Origin: Ophthalmolycus amberensis | Lineage: Eukaryota; Chordata; Actinopteri; Perciformes; Zoarcidae | Length of the DNA: 64,000 bases | Reading direction: 5' to 3' | Assembly (NCBI GenBank): GCA_024529925.1 | Contig: JAFEUB010000430.1 | Location: forward strand, 1 to 64,000 | Shown: positions 12,155-26,600 of the stretch, piece by piece | Numbering within the stretch: position 1 is the stretch's first letter | How the letters are laid out: every line of letters starts with the position of its first letter | Translations under genes and position numbers: made by a program | Notes under the pieces: model-generated | Told to the model about the DNA's origin: nothing | Database searches by the model: none | Seen by the model: the letters and a program-made list of their open reading frames with translations, nothing else

Positions 12155-13767
12155 GTCCTGAACCAGTCTCAGTGTAGTCCTGATCCTCTATGAACCAGTC
12201 TCAGTGTAGTCCTGATCCTCTATGAACCAGTCTCAGTGTAGTCCTGGTCCTATATGAACCAGTCTCAGTGTAGTCCTGATCCTCTATGAACCAGTCTCAG
12301 TGTAGTCCTGATCCTCTATATGAACCAGTCTCAGTGTAGTCCTGATCCTCTATATGAACCAGTCTCAGTGTAGTCCTGGTCCTATATGAACCAGTCTCAG
12401 TGTAGTCCTGATCCTCTATGAACCAGTCTCAGTGTAGTCCTGATCCTCTATATGAACCAGTCTCAGTGTAGTCCTGATCCTCTATGAACCAGTCTCAGTG
12501 TAGTCCTGATCCTCTATATGAACCAGTCTCAGTCTAGTCCTGATCCTCTATATGAACCAGTCTCAGTGTAGTCCTGATCCTCTATGAACCAGTCTCAGTG
12601 TAGTCCTGATCCTCTATATGAACCAGTCTCAGTCTAGTCCTGATCCTCTATATGAACCAGTCTCAGTGTAGTCCTGATCCTCTATATGAACCAGTCTCAG
12701 TCTAGTCCTGATCCTCTATATGAACCAGTCTCAGTGTAGTCCTGATCCTCTATATGAACCAGTCTCAGTGTAGTCCTGATCCTCTATATGAACCAGTCTC
12801 AGTCTAGTCCTGATCCTCTATATGAACCAGTCTCAGTCTAGTCCTGATCCTCTATATGAACCAGTCTCAGTGTAGTCCTGATCCTCTATATGAACCAGTC
12901 TCAGTCTAGTCCTGATCCTCTATATGAACCAGTCTCAGTGTAGTCCTGATCCTCTATATGAACCAGTCTCAGTGTAGTCCTGATCCTCTATATGAACCAG
13001 TCTCAGTCTAGTCCTGATCCTCTATATGAACCAGTCTCAGTCTAGTCCTGATCCTCTATATGAACCAGTCTCAGTGTAGTCCTGATCCTCTATGAACCAG
13101 TCTCAGTGTAGTCCTGATCCTCTATGAACCAGTCTCAGTGTAGTCCTGATCCTCTATATGAACCAGTCTCAGTGTAGTCCTGATCCTCTATATGAACCAG
13201 TCTCAGAGTAGTCCTGATCCTCTACATGAACCAGTCTCAGTGTAGTCCTGATCCTCTATATGAACCAGTCTCAGAGTAGTCCTGATCCTCTATATGAACC
13301 AGTCTCAGTGTAGTCCTGATCCTCTATATGAACCAGTCTCAGTGTAGTCCTGATCCTCTATATGAACCAGTCTCAGTGTAGTCCTGATCCTCTACATGAA
13401 CCAGTCTCAGTGTAGTCCTGATCCTCTATATGAACCAGTCTCAGTGTAGTCCTGATCCTCTATATGAACCAGTCTCAGTGTAGTCCTGATCCTCTACATG
13501 AACCAGTCTCAGTGTAGTCCTGATCCTCTATATGAACCAGTCTCAGTGTAATCCTGATCCTCTATATGAACCAGTCTCAGTGTAGTCCTGATCCTCTATA
13601 TGAACCAGTCTCAGTGTAGTCCTGATCCTCTATGAACCAGTCTCAGTTTAGTCCTGATCCTCTACATGAACCAGTCTCAGTGTAGTCCTGATCCTCTATA
13701 TGAACCAGTCTCAGTGTAGTCCTGATCCTCTATGAACCAGTCTCAGTGTAGTCCTGATCCTCTATCA
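12155..13767. repeat. 32/34-bp minisatellite, about 48 copies
   Basis: The unit contains GAACCAGTCTCAGTGTAGTC followed by CTGATCCTCTAT, with an extra AT in most copies (34 bp) and absent in others (32 bp). Site variants include GTCTAG for GTGTAG, CTACAT for CTATAT, and CTGGTCCTATAT near 12243 and 12370. The AT presence/absence produces mixed unit lengths, unlike the neighbouring 25-bp array. Confidence 0.96.
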
Positions 13768-13921
13768 GACCTCCATCAGTACAGAGACCATCAGAGAGAA
13801 GATGGTCTGTTTCTATAGAGTTATTCTTGATGCTCGTCATCGGAGCCACCGGGTCGGATTCTGGTGAAACCAGATGAAATCATGCAGGTTCACCAGAACC
13901 TCCTTCAGCTCAGACTCCAGC

Positions 13922-14034
13922 TGAGACCGGTCCACCGTGGACAGACCCAGATCCTCCAGCAGAGACCGGTCCACCGTGGACAGATCCAGATCCTCCAGCA
14001 GAGACCGGTCCACCGTGGACAGACCCAGATCCGG
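13922..14034. repeat. 39-bp tandem repeat, about 3 copies
   Basis: Three near-identical units contain GAGACCGGTCCACCGTGGAC and CAGATCCTCCAG. Each unit has GTCCAC-C-GTGGAC, a perfect dyad, and ACCGGT. A 72-codon open frame across it is incidental. Confidence 0.85.
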
Positions 14035-14660
14035 AGCTCCGGAGGGAGGAGGAACAAAATGAAAATCAACTATTTAATATAAGGAATGTTTTCCTGGTAA
14101 TCTGTTATTTTTCTTTTTACCTTTTGTATCAATTTCAAATTAAAAGCTGAAGAGCAGAGCAGCAACTACAGAGTTTGTGTTTTGGACATTGGTTTCTGTG
14201 TTTTGTGCTTCTTTTTAAAAGCTCTCTTGTTATTCTTGAACTCAAGTGAACAACACAAAGTTGGACGGACTAAAAGCTAAAAGCTCACAGAGGTTCCAAA
14301 CACTCTGCTGCAGTATAAATATATAAATATAAATATAAATATATACTTATATCTGAGGCTGGTTTCCACTTTACGGACGACTCCGTCTTAAGAGCTTCAT
14401 CCAATTTTAACGAGAGAGCGACACAAAAAAACACGACTCTGCTGCAGTACGATGCAAAAAATCCTCAACTGACAGAACAACAGAAGAAGAAAGACGATCG
14501 TTCTTTATTCTTTGACTCCATGAAAACCGTCCAGCAGACCAATAACTAAACAAACGTTATTGTTTAGAGAAAAAGAAAACGTGTGAATGTAGATTGAGAC
14601 CAAATAAATCAGCATCCTTCGTCTTTACAGCTGCTTCACAATACACACCCTTTATTTACT
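14035..14660. other. short intergenic spacer between tandem arrays
   Basis: AT-rich sequence with an ATATAAATATAAAT run (14312-14350). No gene or RNA feature is recognised. Confidence 0.55.
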
Positions 14661-17600
14661 AGGACTTTTATTGTGAAACAGCTTCAGGACTTTTATTGTG
14701 AAGCAGCTTCAGGACTTTTACTGTGAAGCAACTTCAGGACTTTTATTGTGAAGCAACTTCAGGACTTTTACTGTGAAGCAACTTCAGGACTTTTATTGTG
14801 AAACAGCTTCAGGACTTTTATTGTGAAGCAGCTTCAGGACTTTTACTGTGAAGCAACTTCAGGACTTTTATTGTGAAGCAACTTCAGGACTTTTACTGTG
14901 AAGCAACTTCAGGACTTTTATTGTGAAGCAACTTCAGGACTTTTATTGTGAAGCAGCTTCAGGACTTTTACTGTGAAGCAACTTCAGGACTTTTATTGTG
15001 AAACAGCTTCAGGACTTTTATTGTGAAGCAACTTCAGGACTTTTATTGTGAAGCAGCTTCAGGACTTTTACTGTGAAGCAACTTCAGGACTTTTATTGTG
15101 AAACAGCTTCAGGACTTTTATTGTGAAGCAGCTTCAGGACTTTTATTGTGAAGCAACTTCAGGACTTTTACTGTGAAGCAACTTCAGGACTTTTATTGTG
15201 AAACAGCTTCAGGACTTTTACTGTGAAGCAACTTCAGGACTTTTATTGTGAAACAGCTTCAGGACTTTTATTGTGAAGCAGCTTCAGGACTTTTATTGTG
15301 AAGCAACTTCAGGACTTTTACTGTGAAGCAACTTCAGGACTTTTATTGTGAAACAGCTTCAGGACTTTTACTGTGAAGCAACTTCAGGACTTTTACTGTG
15401 AAGCAACTTCAGGACTTTTACTGTGAAGCAGCTTCAGGACTTTTACTGTGAAGCAACTTCAGGACTTTTACTGTGAAGCAGCTTCAGGACTTTTACTGTG
15501 AAGCAGCTTCAGGACTTTTACTGTGAAGCAGCTTTAAGACTTTTATTGTGAAGCAACTTCAGGACTTTTACTGTGAAGCAACTTCAGGACTTTTACTGTG
15601 AAGCAGCTTTAAGACTTTTACTGTGAAGCAGCTTCAGGGCTTTTATTGTGAAGCAACTTCAGGACTTTTATTGTGAAGCAACTTCAGGACTTTTATTGTG
15701 AAGGAACTTTCGGACTTTTACTGTGAAGCAGCTTTAGGACTTTTACTGTGAAGCAGCTTCAGGACTTTTATTGTGAAGCAGCTTCAGGACTTTTATTGTG
15801 AAGCAGCTTCAGGGCTTTTATTGTGAAGCAGCTTCAGGACTTTTATTGTGAAGCAACTTCAGGACTTTTATTGTGAAGCAGCTTCAGGGCTTTTATTGTG
15901 AAGCAGCTTCAGGACTTTTATTGTGAAGCAGCTTCAGGGCTTTTATTGTGAAGCAGCTTCAGGACTTTTATTGTGAAGCAACTTCAGGACTTTTATTGTG
16001 AAGCAGCTTCAGGGCTTTTATTGTGAAGCAACTTCAGGACTTTTACTGTGAAGCAGCTTCAGGACTTTTATTGTGAAGCAACTTCAGGACTTTTACTGTG
16101 AAGCAGCTTCAGGACTTTTATTGTGAAGCAGCTTCAGGACTTTTACTGTGAAGCAGCTTCAGGACTTTTATTGTGAAGCAGCTTCAGGACTTTTACTGTG
16201 AAGCAACTTCAGGACTTTTACTGTGAAGCAACTTTAAGACTTTTACTGTGAAGCAGCTTTAAGACTTTTACTGTGAAGCAGCTTTTAGACTTTTACTGTG
16301 AAGCAGCTTTAAGACTTTTACTGTGAAGCAGCTTTAAGACTTTTACTGTGAAGCAGCTTTAAGACTTTTACTGTGAAACAGCTTTAAGACTTTTACTGTG
16401 AAGCAGCTTTAAGACTTTTATTGTGAAGCAGCTTTAAGACTTTTACTGTGAAGCAGCTTTAAGACTTTTACTGTGAAGCAGCTTTAAGACTTTTACTGTG
16501 AAACAGCTTTAAGACTTTTACTGTGAAGCAGCTTTAAGACTTTTACTGTGAAACAGCTTTAAGACTTTTACTGTGAAGCAGCTTTAAGACTTTTACTGTG
16601 AAGCAGCTTCAGGACTTTTATTGTGAAGCAACTTCAGGACTTTTATTGTGAAGCAACTTCAGGACTTTTATTGTGAAGCAACTTTCGGACTTTTACTGTG
16701 AAGCAGCTTCAGGACTTTTATTGTGAAGCAGCTTCAGGACTTTTATTGTGAAGCAACTTCAGGACTTTTACTGTGAAGCAGCTTCAGGACTTTTATTGTG
16801 AAGCAACTTCAGGACTTTTATTGTGAAGCAACTTCAGGACTTTTATTGTGAAGCAACTTCAGGACTTTTACTGTGAAGCAGCTTCAGGACTTTTACTGTG
16901 AAGCAGCTTTAAGACTTTTACTGTGAAACAGCTTTAAGACTTTTACTGTGAAACAGCTTTAAGACTTTTACTGTGAAGCAGCTTTAAGACTTTTACTGTG
17001 AAGCAGCTTCAGGGCTTTTATTGTGAAGCAACTTCAGGACTTTTATTGTGAAGCAACTTCAGGACTTTTATTGTGAAGCAACTTTCGGACTTTTACTGTG
17101 AAGCAGCTTTAGGACTTTTACTGTGAAGCAGCTTCAGGACTTTTATTGTGAAGCAACTTCAGGACTTTTATTGTGAAGCAGCTTCAGGGCTTTTATTGTG
17201 AAGCAGCTTCAGGACTTTTATTGTGAAGCAACTTCAGGACTTTTATTGTGAAGCAGCTTCAGGACTTTTATTGTGAAGCAGCTTCAGGACTTTTATTGTG
17301 AAGCAGCTTCAGGACTTTTACTGTGAAGCAACTTTAAGACTTTTACTGTGAAGCAGCTTTAAGACTTTTACTGTGAAGCAGCTTCAGGACTTTTATTGTG
17401 AAGCAGCGTCAGGACTTTTATTGTGAAGCAGCTTCAGGACTTTTACTGTGAAGCAACTTCAGGACTTTTACTGTGAAGCAACTTCAAGACTTTTACTGTG
17501 AAGCAGCTTTAAGACTTTTTCTGTGAAGCAGCTTTTAGACTTTTACTGTGAAGCAGCTTTAAGACTTTTACTGTGAAGCAGCTTTAAGACTTTTACTGTG

Positions 17601-20600
17601 AAGCAGCTTTAAGACTTTTATTGTGAAGCAGCTTCAGGACTTTTACTGTGAAGCAGCTTCAGGACTTTTATTGTGAAGCAACTTCAGGACTTTTACTGTG
17701 AAGCAGCTTCAGGACTTTTATTGTGAAGCAACTTCAGGACTTTTATTGTGAAGAAACTTCAGGACTTTTACTGTGAAGCAGCTTCAGGACTTTTATTGTG
17801 AAACAGCTTCAGGACTTTTACTGTGAAGCAGCTTTAAGACTTTTAATGTGAAGCAACTTCAGGACTTTTACTGTGAAGCAGCTTTAAGCCTTTTAATGTG
17901 AAGCAACTTCAGGACTTTTACTGTGAAGCAGCTTCAGGACTTTTACTGTGAAGCAGCTTCAGGACTTTTACTGTGAAGCAGCTTCAGGACTTTTACTGTG
18001 AAGCAGCTTTAAGACTTTTAATGTGAAGCAACTTCAGGACTTTTATTGTGAAGCAGCTTCAGGACTTTTACTGTGAAGCAACTTCAGGACTTTTATTGTG
18101 AAGCAGCTTCAGGACTTTTACTGTGAAGCAACTTCAGGACTTTTATTGTGAAACAGCTTCAGGACTTTTATTGTGAAGCAACTTCAGGACTTTTATTGTG
18201 AAGCAGCTTCAGGACTTTTACTGTGAAGCAACTTCAGGACTTTTATTGTGAAACAGCTTCAGGACTTTTATTGTGAAGCAGCTTCAGGACTTTTATTGTG
18301 AAGCAACTTCAGGACTTTTACTGTGAAGCAACTTCAGGACTTTTATTGTGAAACAGCTTCAGGACTTTTACTGTGAAGCAACTTCAGGACTTTTACTGTG
18401 AAGCAGCTTCAGGACTTTTACTGTGAAGCAGCTTCAGGACTTTTACTGTGAAGCAGCTTCAGGACTTTTACTGTGAAGCAACTTTAAGACTTTTATTGTG
18501 AAGCAACTTCAGGACTTTTACTGTGAAGCAACTTCAGGACTTTTACTGTGAAGCAGCTTTAAGACTTTTATTGTGAAGCAACTTCAGGACTTTTACTGTG
18601 AAGCAACTTCAGGACTTTTACTGTGAAGCAGCTTTAAGACTTTTACTGTGAAGCAGCTTTAAGACTTTTACTGTGAAGCAGCTTCAGGGCTTTTATTGTG
18701 AAGCAACTTCAGGACTTTTATTGTGAAGCAACTTCAGGACTTTTATTGTGAAGGAACTTTCGGACTTTTACTGTGAAGCAGCTTTAGGACTTTTACTGTG
18801 AAGCAGCTTCAGGGCTTTTATTGTGAAGCAGCTTCAGGACTTTTATTGTGAAGCAACTTCAGGACTTTTACTGTGAAGCAGCTTCAGGACTTTTATTGTG
18901 AAGCAGCTTCAGGACTTTTACTGTGAAGCAACTTTAAGACTTTTACTGTGAAGCAGCTTTAAGACTTTTATTGTGAAACAGCTTTAAGACTTTTACTGTG
19001 AAGCAACTTTAAGACTTTTATTGTGAAGCAGCTTTAAGACTTTTATTGTGAAACAGCTTTAAGACTTTTACTGTGAAACAGCTTTAAGACTTTTACTGTG
19101 AAACAGCTTTAAGACTTTTATTGTGAAGCAGCTTCAGGACTTCTATTGTGAAGCAACTTTCGGACTTTTATTGTGAAGCAGCTTCAGGACTTTTATTATG
19201 AAGCAACTTTCGGACTTTTATTGTGAAGCAGCTTCAGGACTTTTACTGTGAAGCAGCTTCAGGACTTTTATTGTGAAGCAGCTTCAGGACTTTTACTGTG
19301 AAGCAGCTTCAGGACTTTTATTATGAAGCAACTTTCGGACTTTTATTGTGAAGCAGCTTCAGGACTTTTATAGTGAAGCAGCTTCAGGACTTTTACTGTG
19401 AAGCAGCTTCAGGACTTTTATTGTGAAGCAGCTTCAGGACTTTTATAGTGAAGCAGCTTCAGGACTTTTATTGTGAAGCAGCTTCAGGACTTTTACTGTG
19501 AAGCAGCTTCAGGACTTTTATTATGAAGCAACTTTCGGACTTTTATTGTGAAGCAGCTTCAGGACTTTTATAGTGAAGCAGCTTCAGGACTTTTACTGTG
19601 AAGCAGCTTCAGGACTTTTATTGTGAAGCAGCTTCAGGACTTTTATAGTGAAGCAGCTTCAGGACTTTTATTGTGAAGCAGCTTCAGGACTTTTATAGTG
19701 AAGCAGCTTCAGGACTTTTATTGTGAAGCAGCTTCAGGACTTTTACTGTGAAGCAGCTTCAGGACTTTTACTGTGAAGCAACTTCAGGACTTTTATTGTG
19801 AAGCAGCTTCAGGACTTTTACTGTGAAGCAGCTTCAGGACTTTTACTGTGAAGCAGCTTCAGGACTTTTACTGTGAAGCAGCTTCAGGACTTTTACTGTG
19901 AAGCAGCTTCAGGACTTTTATTGTGAAGCAGCTTCAGGACTTTTACTGTGAAGCAACTTTAAGACTTTTACTGTGAAGCAGCTTTAAGACTTTTACTGTG
20001 AAGCAGCTTCAGGACTTTTATTGTGAAGCAACTTCAGGACTTTTACTGTGAAGCAGCTTTAAGACTTTTACTGTGAAGCAGCTTTTAGACTTTTACTGTG
20101 AAGCAGCTTCAGGACTTTTATTGTGAAGCAGCTTCAGGACTTTTACTGTGAAGCAGCTTCAGGACTTTTACTGTGAAGCAGCTTCAGGACTTTTACTGTG
20201 AAGCAGCTTCAGGACTTTTACTGTGAAGCAACTTTAAGACTTTTATTGTGAAGCAACTTCAGGACTTTTACTGTGAAGCAACTTCAGGACTTTTACTGTG
20301 AAGCAGCTTTAAGACTTTTATTGTGAAGCAACTTCAGGACTTTTACTGTGAAGCAACTTCAGGACTTTTACTGTGAAGCAGCTTTAAGACTTTTACTGTG
20401 AAGCAGCTTTAAGACTTTTACTGTGAAGCAGCTTCAGGGCTTTTATTGTGAAGCAACTTCAGGACTTTTATTGTGAAGCAACTTCAGGACTTTTATTGTG
20501 AAGGAACTTTCGGACTTTTACTGTGAAGCAGCTTTAGGACTTTTACTGTGAAGCAGCTTCAGGACTTTTATTGTGAAGCAGCTTCAGGACTTTTATTGTG

Positions 20601-23600
20601 AAGCAACTTCAGGGCTTTTATTGTGAAGCAGCGTCAGGACTTTTATTGTGAAGCAGCTTCAGGGCTTTTATTGTGAAGCAGCGTCAGGACTTTTATTGTG
20701 AAGCAACTTCAGGACTTTTACTGTGAAGCAGCTTCAGGACTTTTATTGTGAAGCAGCTTCAGGACTTTTACTGTGAAGCAACTTTAAGACTTTTACTGTG
20801 AAGCAGCTTTAAGACTTTTATTGTGAAACAGCTTTAAGACTTTTACTGTGAAGCAACTTTAAGACTTTTATTGTGAAGCAGCTTTAAGACTTTTATTGTG
20901 AAACAGCTTTAAGACTTTTACTGTGAAACAGCTTTAAGACTTTTACTGTGAAACAGCTTTAAGACTTTTATTGTGAAGCAGCTTCAGGACTTCTATTGTG
21001 AAGCAACTTTCGGACTTTTATTGTGAAGCAGCTTCAGGACTTTTATTATGAAGCAACTTTCGGACTTTTATTGTGAAGCAGCTTCAGGACTTTTACTGTG
21101 AAGCAGCTTCAGGACTTTTATTGTGAAGCAGCTTCAGGACTTTTATTGTGAAGCAGCTTCAGGACTTTTACTGTGAAGCAGCTTCAGGACTTTTATTGTG
21201 AAGCAACTTCAGGACTTTTATAGTGAAGCAGCTTCAGGACTTTTACTGTGAAGCAGCTTCAGGACTTTTATTGTGAAGCAGCTTCAGGACTTTTATAGTG
21301 AAGCAGCTTCAGGACTTTTACTGTGAAGCAGCTTCAGGACTTTTATTGTGAAGCAGCTTCAGGACTTTTATAGTGAAGCAGCTTCAGGACTTTTATTGTG
21401 AAGCAGCTTCAGGACTTTTATAGTGAAGCAGCTTCAGGACTTTTATAGTGAAGCAGCTTCAGGACTTTTATTGTGAAGCAGCTTCAGGACTTTTACTGTG
21501 AAGCAGCTTCAGGACTTTTACTGTGAAGCAACTTCAGGACTTTTATTGTGAAGCAGCTTCAGGACTTTTACTGTGAAGCAGCTTCAGGACTTTTACTGTG
21601 AAGCAGCTTCAGGACTTTTATTGTGAAGCATCTTCAGGACTTTTATTGTGAAGGAACTTTCGGACTTTTACTGTGAAGCAGCTTTAGGACTTTTACTGTG
21701 AAGCAGCTTCAGGACTTTTATTGTGAAGCATCTTCAGGACTTTTACTGTGAAGCAACTTTAAGACTTTTACTGTGAAGCAGCTTTAAGACTTTTACTGTG
21801 AAGCAGCTTCAGGACTTTTATTGTGAAGCAACTTCAGGACTTTTACTGTGAAGCAGCTTTAAGACTTTTACTGTGAAGCAGCTTTTAGACTTTTACTGTG
21901 AAGCAGCTTCAGGACTTTTATTGTGAAGCAACTTCAGGACTTTTACTGTGAAGCAGCTTCAGGACTTTTATTGTGAAGCAACTTCAGGACTTTTACTGTG
22001 AAGCATCTTCAGGACTTTTATTGTGAAGCAGCTTCAGGACTTTTACTGTGAAGCAGCTTCAGGACTTTTATTGTGAAGCAACTTTCGGACTTTTATTGTG
22101 AAACAGCTTCAGGACTTTTATTGTGAAGCAGCTTCAGGACTTTTATTGTGAAGCAACTTTCGGACTTTTATTGTGAAACAGCTTCAGGACTTTTACTGTG
22201 AAGCAGCTTCAGGACTTTTACTGTGAAGCAGCTTCAGGACTTTTATTGTGAAGCAACTTTCGGACTTTTATTGTGAAGCAGCTTCAGGACTTTTACTGTG
22301 AAGCAACTTTCGGACTTTTACTGTGAAGCAGCTTCAGGACTTTTACTGTGAAGCAACTTTCGGACTTTTACTGTGAAGCAGCTTCAGGACTTTTACTGTG
22401 AAGCAACTTTCGGACTTTTACTGTGAAGCAGCTTCAGGACTTTTACTGTGAAGCAGCTTCAGGACTTTTATTGTGAAGCAACTTTCGGACTTTTATTGTG
22501 AAACAGCTTCAGGACTTTTACTGTGAAGCAGCTTCAGGACTTTTATTGTGAAGCAGCTTCAGGACTTTTACTGTGAAGCAGCTTCAGGACTTTTATTGTG
22601 AAGCAGCTTCAGGACTTTTATTGTGAAGCAGCTTTAAGACTTTTACTGTGAAGCAGCTTTAAGACTTTTACTGTGAAACAGCTTTAAGACTTTTATTGTG
22701 AAGCAGCTTCAGGACTTTTATTGTGAAGCAGCTTCAGGACTTTTATTGTGAAGCAGCTTCAGGACTTTTATTGTGAAGCAGCTTTAAGACTTTTACTGTG
22801 AAGCAGCTTTAAGACTTTTACTGTGAAACAGCTTTAAGACTTTTATTGTGAAGCAGCTTCAGGACTTCTATTGTGAAGCAACTTTCGGACTTTTATTGTG
22901 AAGCAGCTTCAGGACTTTTATTATGAAGCAACTTTCGGACTTTTATTGTGAAGCAGCTTCAGGACTTTTACTGTGAAGCAGCTTCAGGACTTTTATTGTG
23001 AAGCAGCTTCAGGACTTTTATTGTGAAGCAGCTTCAGGACTTTTACTGTGAAGCAGCTTCAGGACTTTTATTGTGAAGCAGCTTCAGGACTTTTATAGTG
23101 AAGCAGCTTCAGGACTTTTACTGTGAAGCAGCTTCAGGACTTTTATTGTGAAGCAGCTTCAGGACTTTTATAGTGAAGCAGCTTCAGGACTTTTATTGTG
23201 AAGCAGCTTCAGGACTTTTATAGTGAAGCAGCTTCAGGACTTTTATAGTGAAGCAGCTTCAGGACTTTTATTGTGAAGCAGCTTCAGGACTTTTATAGTG
23301 AAGCAGCTTCAGGACTTTTATTGTGAAGCAGCTTCAGGACTTTTACTGTGAAGCAGCTTCAGGACTTTTACTGTGAAGCAACTTCAGGACTTTTATTGTG
23401 AAGCAGCTTCAGGACTTTTACTGTGAAGCAGCTTCAGGACTTTTACTGTGAAGCAGCTTCAGGACTTTTATTGTGAAGCAGCTTCAGGACTTTTACTGTG
23501 AAGCAGCTTCAGGACTTTTACTGTGAAGCAGCTTCAGGACTTTTACTGTGAAGCAGCTTCAGGACTTTTATTGTGAAGCATCTTCAGGACTTTTATTGTG

Positions 23601-26600
23601 AAGGAACTTTCGGACTTTTACTGTGAAGCAGCTTTAGGACTTTTACTGTGAAGCAGCTTCAGGACTTTTATTGTGAAGCAACTTCAGGACTTTTATTGTG
23701 AAGCAGCTTCAGGGCTTTTATTGTGAAGCAGCTTCAGGACTTTTATTGTGAAGCAACTTCAGGACTTTTACTGTGAAGCAGCTTCAGGACTTTTATTGTG
23801 AAGCAGCTTCAGGACTTTTACTGTGAAGCAACTTTAAGACTTTTACTGTGAAGCAGCTTTAAGACTTTTACTGTGAAGCAGCTTCAGGACTTTTATTGTG
23901 AAGCAACTTCAGGACTTTTACTGTGAAGCAGCTTTAAGACTTTTACTGTGAAGCAGCTTTTAGACTTTTACTGTGAAGCAGCTTCAGGACTTTTATTGTG
24001 AAGCAGCTTCAGGACTTTTACTGTGAAGCAGCTTCAGGACTTTTATTGTGAAGCAACTTCAGGACTTTTACTGTGAAGCATCTTCAGGACTTTTATTGTG
24101 AAGCAGCTTCAGGACTTTTACTGTGAAGCATCTTCAGGACTTTTATTGTGAAGCAGCTTCAGGACTTTTACTGTGAAGCAGCTTCAGGACTTTTATTGTG
24201 AAGCAACTTTCGGACTTTTATTGTGAAACAGCTTCAGGACTTTTATTGTGAAGCAGCTTCAGGACTTTTATTGTGAAGCAACTTACGGACTTTTATTGTG
24301 AAACAGCTTCAGGACTTTTACTGTGAAGCAGCTTCAAGACTTTTACTGTGAAGCAGCTTCAGGACTTTTATTGTGAAGCAACTTTCGGACTTTTATTGTG
24401 AAGCAGCTTCAGGACTTTTACTGTGAAGCAACTTTCGGACTTTTACTGTGAAGCAGCTTCAGGACTTTTACTGTGAAGCAACTTTCGGACTTTTACTGTG
24501 AAGCAGCTTCAGGACTTTTACTGTGAAGCAGCTTCAGGACTTTTATTGTGAAGCAACTTTCGGACTTTTATTGTGAAACAGCTTCAGGACTTTTACTGTG
24601 AAGCAGCTTCAGGACTTTTATTGTGAAGCAGCTTCAGGACTTTTATTGTGAAGCAGCTTCAGGACTTTTATTGTGAAGCAGCTTCAGGACTTTTATTGTG
24701 AAACAGCTTCAGGACTTTTATTGTGAAGCAGCTTCAGGACTTTTACTGTGAAGCAGCTTCAGGACTTTTATTGTGAAGCAGCTTCAGGACTTTTATTGTG
24801 AAGCAGCTTTAAGACTTTTACTGTGAAGCAGCTTTAAGACTTTTACTGTGAAGCAGCTTTAAGACTTTTATTGAGAAACAGCTTTAAGACTTTTACTGTG
24901 AAACAGCTTTAAGACTTTTATTGTGAAGCAGCTTCAGGACTTCTATTGTGAAGCAGCTTCAGGACTTTTATAGTGAAGCAGCTTCAGGACTTTTACTGTG
25001 AAGCAGCTTCAGGACTTTTATTGTGAAGCAGCTTTAAGACTTTTATTGAGAAACAGCTTTAAGACTTTTACTGTGAAACAGCTTTAAGACTTTTACTGTG
25101 AAACAGCTTTAAGACTTTTATTGTGAAGCAGCTTCAGGACTTCTATTGTGAAGCAACTTTCGGACTTTTATTGTGAAGCAGCTTCAGGACTTTTATTGTG
25201 AAGCAACTTTCGGACTTTTATTGTGAAGCAGCTTCAGGACTTTTACTGTGAAACAGCTTCAGGACTTTTATTGTGAAGCAGCTTCAGGACTTTTATTGTG
25301 AAGCAACTTTCTGACTTTTATTGTGAAGCAACTTCAGGACTTTTATTGTGAAGCAACTTTCTGACTTTTATTGTGAAGCAGCTTCAGGACTTTTATTGTG
25401 AAGCAACTTTCTGACTTTTATTGTGAAGCAACTTCAGGACTTTTATTGTGAAGCAGCTTCAGGATTTTTATAGTGAAGCAGCTTCAGGACTTTTATTGTG
25501 AAGCAGCTTCAGGACTTTTATTGTGAAGCAGCTTCAGGACTTTTATTGTGAAGCAGCTTCAGGACTTTTATAGTGAAGCAGCTTCAAGACTTTTATTGTG
25601 AAGCAGCTTCAGGACTTTTATTGTGAAGCAGCTTCAGGACTTTTATAGTGAAGCAGCTTCAAGACTTTTATTGTGAAGCAGCTTCAGGACTTTTATAGTG
25701 AAGCAGCTTCAAGACTTTTATTGTGAAGCAGCTTCAGGACTTTTATAGTGAAGCAGCTTCAGGACTTTTACTGTGAAGCAGCTTCAGGACTTTTATTGTG
25801 AAGCATCTTCAGGACTTTTATTGTGAAGCAGCTTCAGGACTTTTATAGTGAAGCAACTTTCTGACTTTTATTGTGAAGCAGCTTCAGGACTTTTATTGTG
25901 AAGCAACTTTCTGACTTTTACTGTGAAGCAGCTTCAGGACTTTTATTGTGAAGCAACTTTCGGACTTTTATTGTGAAGCAGCTTCAGGACTTTTACTGTG
26001 AAACAGCTTCAGGACTTTCACTGTGAAGCAACTTTCGGACTTTTATTGTGAAGCAGCTTCAGGACTTTTACTGTGAAGCAACTTTCGGACTTTTACTGTG
26101 AAGCAGCTTCAGGACTTTTACTGTGAAGCAGCTTCAGGACTTTTATTGTGAAACAGCTTCAGGACTTTTACTGTGAAGCAACTTTCGGACTTTTACTGTG
26201 AAGCATCTTCAGGACTTTTATTGTGAAGCAGCTTCAGGACTTTTACTGTGAAGCAACTTTCGGACTTTTACTGTGAAGCATCTTCAGGACTTTTATTGTG
26301 AAGCAGCTTCAGGACTTTTACTGTGAAGCAGCTTCAGGACTTTTATTGTGAAGCAACTTTCGGACTTTTATTGTGAAACAGCTTCAGGACTTTTATTGTG
26401 AAGCAGCTTCAGGACTTTTATTGTGAAGCAACTTTCGGACTTTTATTGTGAAACAGCTTCAGGACTTTTACTGTGAAGCAGCTTCAGGACTTTTACTGTG
26501 AAGCAGCTTCAGGACTTTTATTGTGAAGCAACTTTCGGACTTTTATTGTGAAGCAGCTTCAGGACTTTTACTGTGAAGCAACTTTCGGACTTTTACTGTG